From contig NZ_CP119781.1 in the NCBI RefSeq assembly GCF_029338195.1, forward strand, positions 124,001-188,000: DNA of 64,000 nucleotides, in the 5' to 3' direction. Position 1 is the first letter of the stretch; each line of letters begins with the position of its first letter. The notes under the pieces are model-generated. The model was not told the origin of the DNA and searched no databases. It worked only from the letters and a program-made list of their open reading frames with translations. This stretch comes from Haloarcula litorea. Its GTDB lineage: Archaea > Halobacteriota > Halobacteria > Halobacteriales > Haloarculaceae. This document shows positions 62,977 to 64,000 of the stretch, in pieces. A program made the position numbers and the translations under genes.

Positions 62977-64000
62977 CTATACCGTCCCCACGGAGGCAAA
63001 TTTCCCGTCGCCGGTACTCCGGTCTGTGCGCTCCTCGTTGGGACTGGCCCTCTCGGGAGAGCATGGTGACTCCGACCAAGTGTGGTCGTCCCACGTGAGG
63101 CGCACGGGCCGTGCCATCGACCCTGTCTCGAGTTCAGTGCCAGTCTCCCGTTCAAGAAACGTCCGTGAGGCGTCGAGATCAGCGTGGCTCTCGTGTCCAC
63201 ACGAACACCGAAACACGTCGCCATACCGCTCTGTCTCCACCTGCTCGCCACACTCGACACAGGTTGCCGTCGTGAACGCCTCTGACCGCTCTTCGACAAA
63301 GATTCCGTACTCCTCGGCAGTGTCTTTGAGACGGTCGACAAACGAGCGGTGTGCCCAGAACTGGTGGGTCTTCTCGTTGACTTCTGGGTGCCAGTGTGTC
63401 GAGAGCACGTCAGTGAGGTCGCCCACATACACCGTTGCTACGCCCTCATCATACAGCCGTTCGATCAGGTCACGACAGAGTGCTTCCTGCGCGTGGTCAC
63501 GGCGACGCGTTCGCTTACGGTACAGTCGGCGAATCCGCTGACTGCTGTACCGACCCTCGCGGAGTTTAGATTGTAGACGGGCGATCTCTTCGGTCGTCTC
63601 ACGGAAGTCAGCGAACAACTCGCGACCCTCGTAGAGGAACCGTTTGCCGGTCGTCGTCGTACAGGCGACGAAGTTGTTTGCGCCCACGTCCAAAGCAGCC
63701 GATTCGTCGGCTAGTGGTGAATCCCGTTGCGAATCTGGTACTGTGACGGGCTGAAAGGCTCTGAACGTGTCGCTCACTTCGTCGTACTGTATTTCCAACT
63801 GCCCTTTCTCGCCGTCCCACTTCGGGCTCCCAACAAGTTGCAGACGGAGTCGCTCGTAGTATCCGAGTCCGTACTTCTCTTTCAAGTCTTGCCCTACGGG
63901 GATCTCGACTCGACTCCGCTCGCCGAACTCAAGCGTGTACTGGTCGTTCCGGATAAACGTTCGCAGCTCACGTCCAGCGTCTTCGCTACCCCAGTAACCG
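62977..64000 (-). CDS. tnpB: TnpB (IS200/IS605-type OrfB), 5' end cut by window edge
   Basis: The frame is open to base 64000 without a start, so the N-terminus lies outside. The visible part has RuvC D in [16 protein letters not shown] replaced by D in [14 protein letters not shown], a zinc ribbon CVECGEQV...[18 protein letters not shown], and the last Asp in ADLDASR. The second catalytic Glu is therefore not obvious (GDLTD instead of FEDL), which may mean reduced or absent nuclease activity. The sequence is different from the other two copies. It has a short C-terminal tail and the hairpin right end at 62936. Confidence 0.85.
   Translation of the reverse strand, partial: GYWGSEDAGRELRTFIRNDQYTLEFGERSRVEIPVGQDLKEKYGLGYYERLRLQLVGSPKWDGEKGQLEIQYDEVSDTFRAFQPVTVPDSQRDSPLADESAALDVGANNFVACTTTTGKRFLYEGRELFADFRETTEEIARLQSKLREGRYSSQRIRRLYRKRTRRRDHAQEALCRDLIERLYDEGVATVYVGDLTDVLSTHWHPEVNEKTHQFWAHRSFVDRLKDTAEEYGIFVEERSEAFTTATCVECGEQVETERYGDVFRCSCGHESHADLDASRTFLERETGTELETGSMARPVRLTWDDHTWSESPCSPERASPNEERTDRSTGDGKFASVGTV

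Noticed and set aside
61851-63428. Minus-strand frame of 525 codons spanning polB and TnpB
   Set aside because: Arg/Ser/Pro-rich, out of frame with both supported genes; a shadow frame.
1-64000. tRNA, rRNA or other standard RNA genes
   Set aside because: No cloverleaf with TTCGA-type T-loop and CCA-proximal stem, and no rRNA signature, was found by eye in the intergenic stretches.

Overview
The window is from a halophilic archaeon (class Halobacteria), and most likely from a megaplasmid or secondary replicon. Nearly all proteins are strongly acidic, the base composition is GC-rich, and the signature genes are archaeal: Orc1/Cdc6, a TFB transcription factor, a eukaryote-type primase small subunit, a family B polymerase, HalOD1, and a Bat-type HTH regulator. 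The species cannot be named from sequence alone.

Layout. (1) 1-7.2 kb: replication and plasmid-maintenance genes. These are a primase small-subunit-like protein cut by the left edge, a primase-associated protein, a repeat-rich non-coding stretch, a PD-(D/E)XK-like nuclease, a winged-helix/MazF-like toxin pair and an OB-fold single-strand-binding protein with a hairpin-rich leader. (2) 7.4-11.8 kb: a visibly AT-richer four-gene operon of a 4-TM membrane protein, two unknown proteins and an SMC/Rad50-like ATPase with a zinc hook. This is the best candidate here for an undescribed, probably defence-type, system. (3) 12-25.1 kb: a plasmid-borne TFB followed by a string of small haloarchaeal orphan genes, many with zinc ribbons, ending in an ArdC-like antirestriction protein. 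Two TnpB elements and a 1.6 kb transposase-less unit with IS6-like ends have inserted here. Most genes in this block carry the same leader: a T-run, a hairpin whose stem changes by compensatory substitutions, and a conserved GGGTG-type loop. (4) 25.4-47.5 kb: a sulfur island with two rhodanese/persulfide-dioxygenase fusions, sulfide:quinone oxidoreductase, TusA, DsrE, YeeE/YedE halves, TauE, a PiT-like permease, thioredoxins, thioredoxin reductase, DsbA and two paralogous TrmB-like regulators. A shared motif (AGTATTGTGC read towards the gene) lies in front of most of its operons. (5) 47.5-53.2 kb: a methyltransferase, a LOV-domain hybrid kinase, a ProX-like binding protein and a broken receptor kinase. 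(6) 53.3-58.2 kb: a SWIM protein, an MBL hydrolase, a Bat-like regulator, a nucleotidyltransferase/HTH pair and a small orphan. (7) 58.2-62.9 kb: the replication origin, with Orc1/Cdc6 flanked by ten ORB-like repeats and a polymerase B gene. A TnpB gene then runs off the right edge.

Two repeat systems run across these blocks: the covarying hairpin leaders (15 clear copies) and seven copies of an inverted repeat, TTAACCAACA-(21/22 nt)-TGTTGGTTAA. The latter sit at block borders, including both sides of the sulfur island and both sides of the origin block. Many island genes carry single frameshifts or deletions. These could be real decay or assembly errors in G/C runs; this cannot be decided from one sequence.
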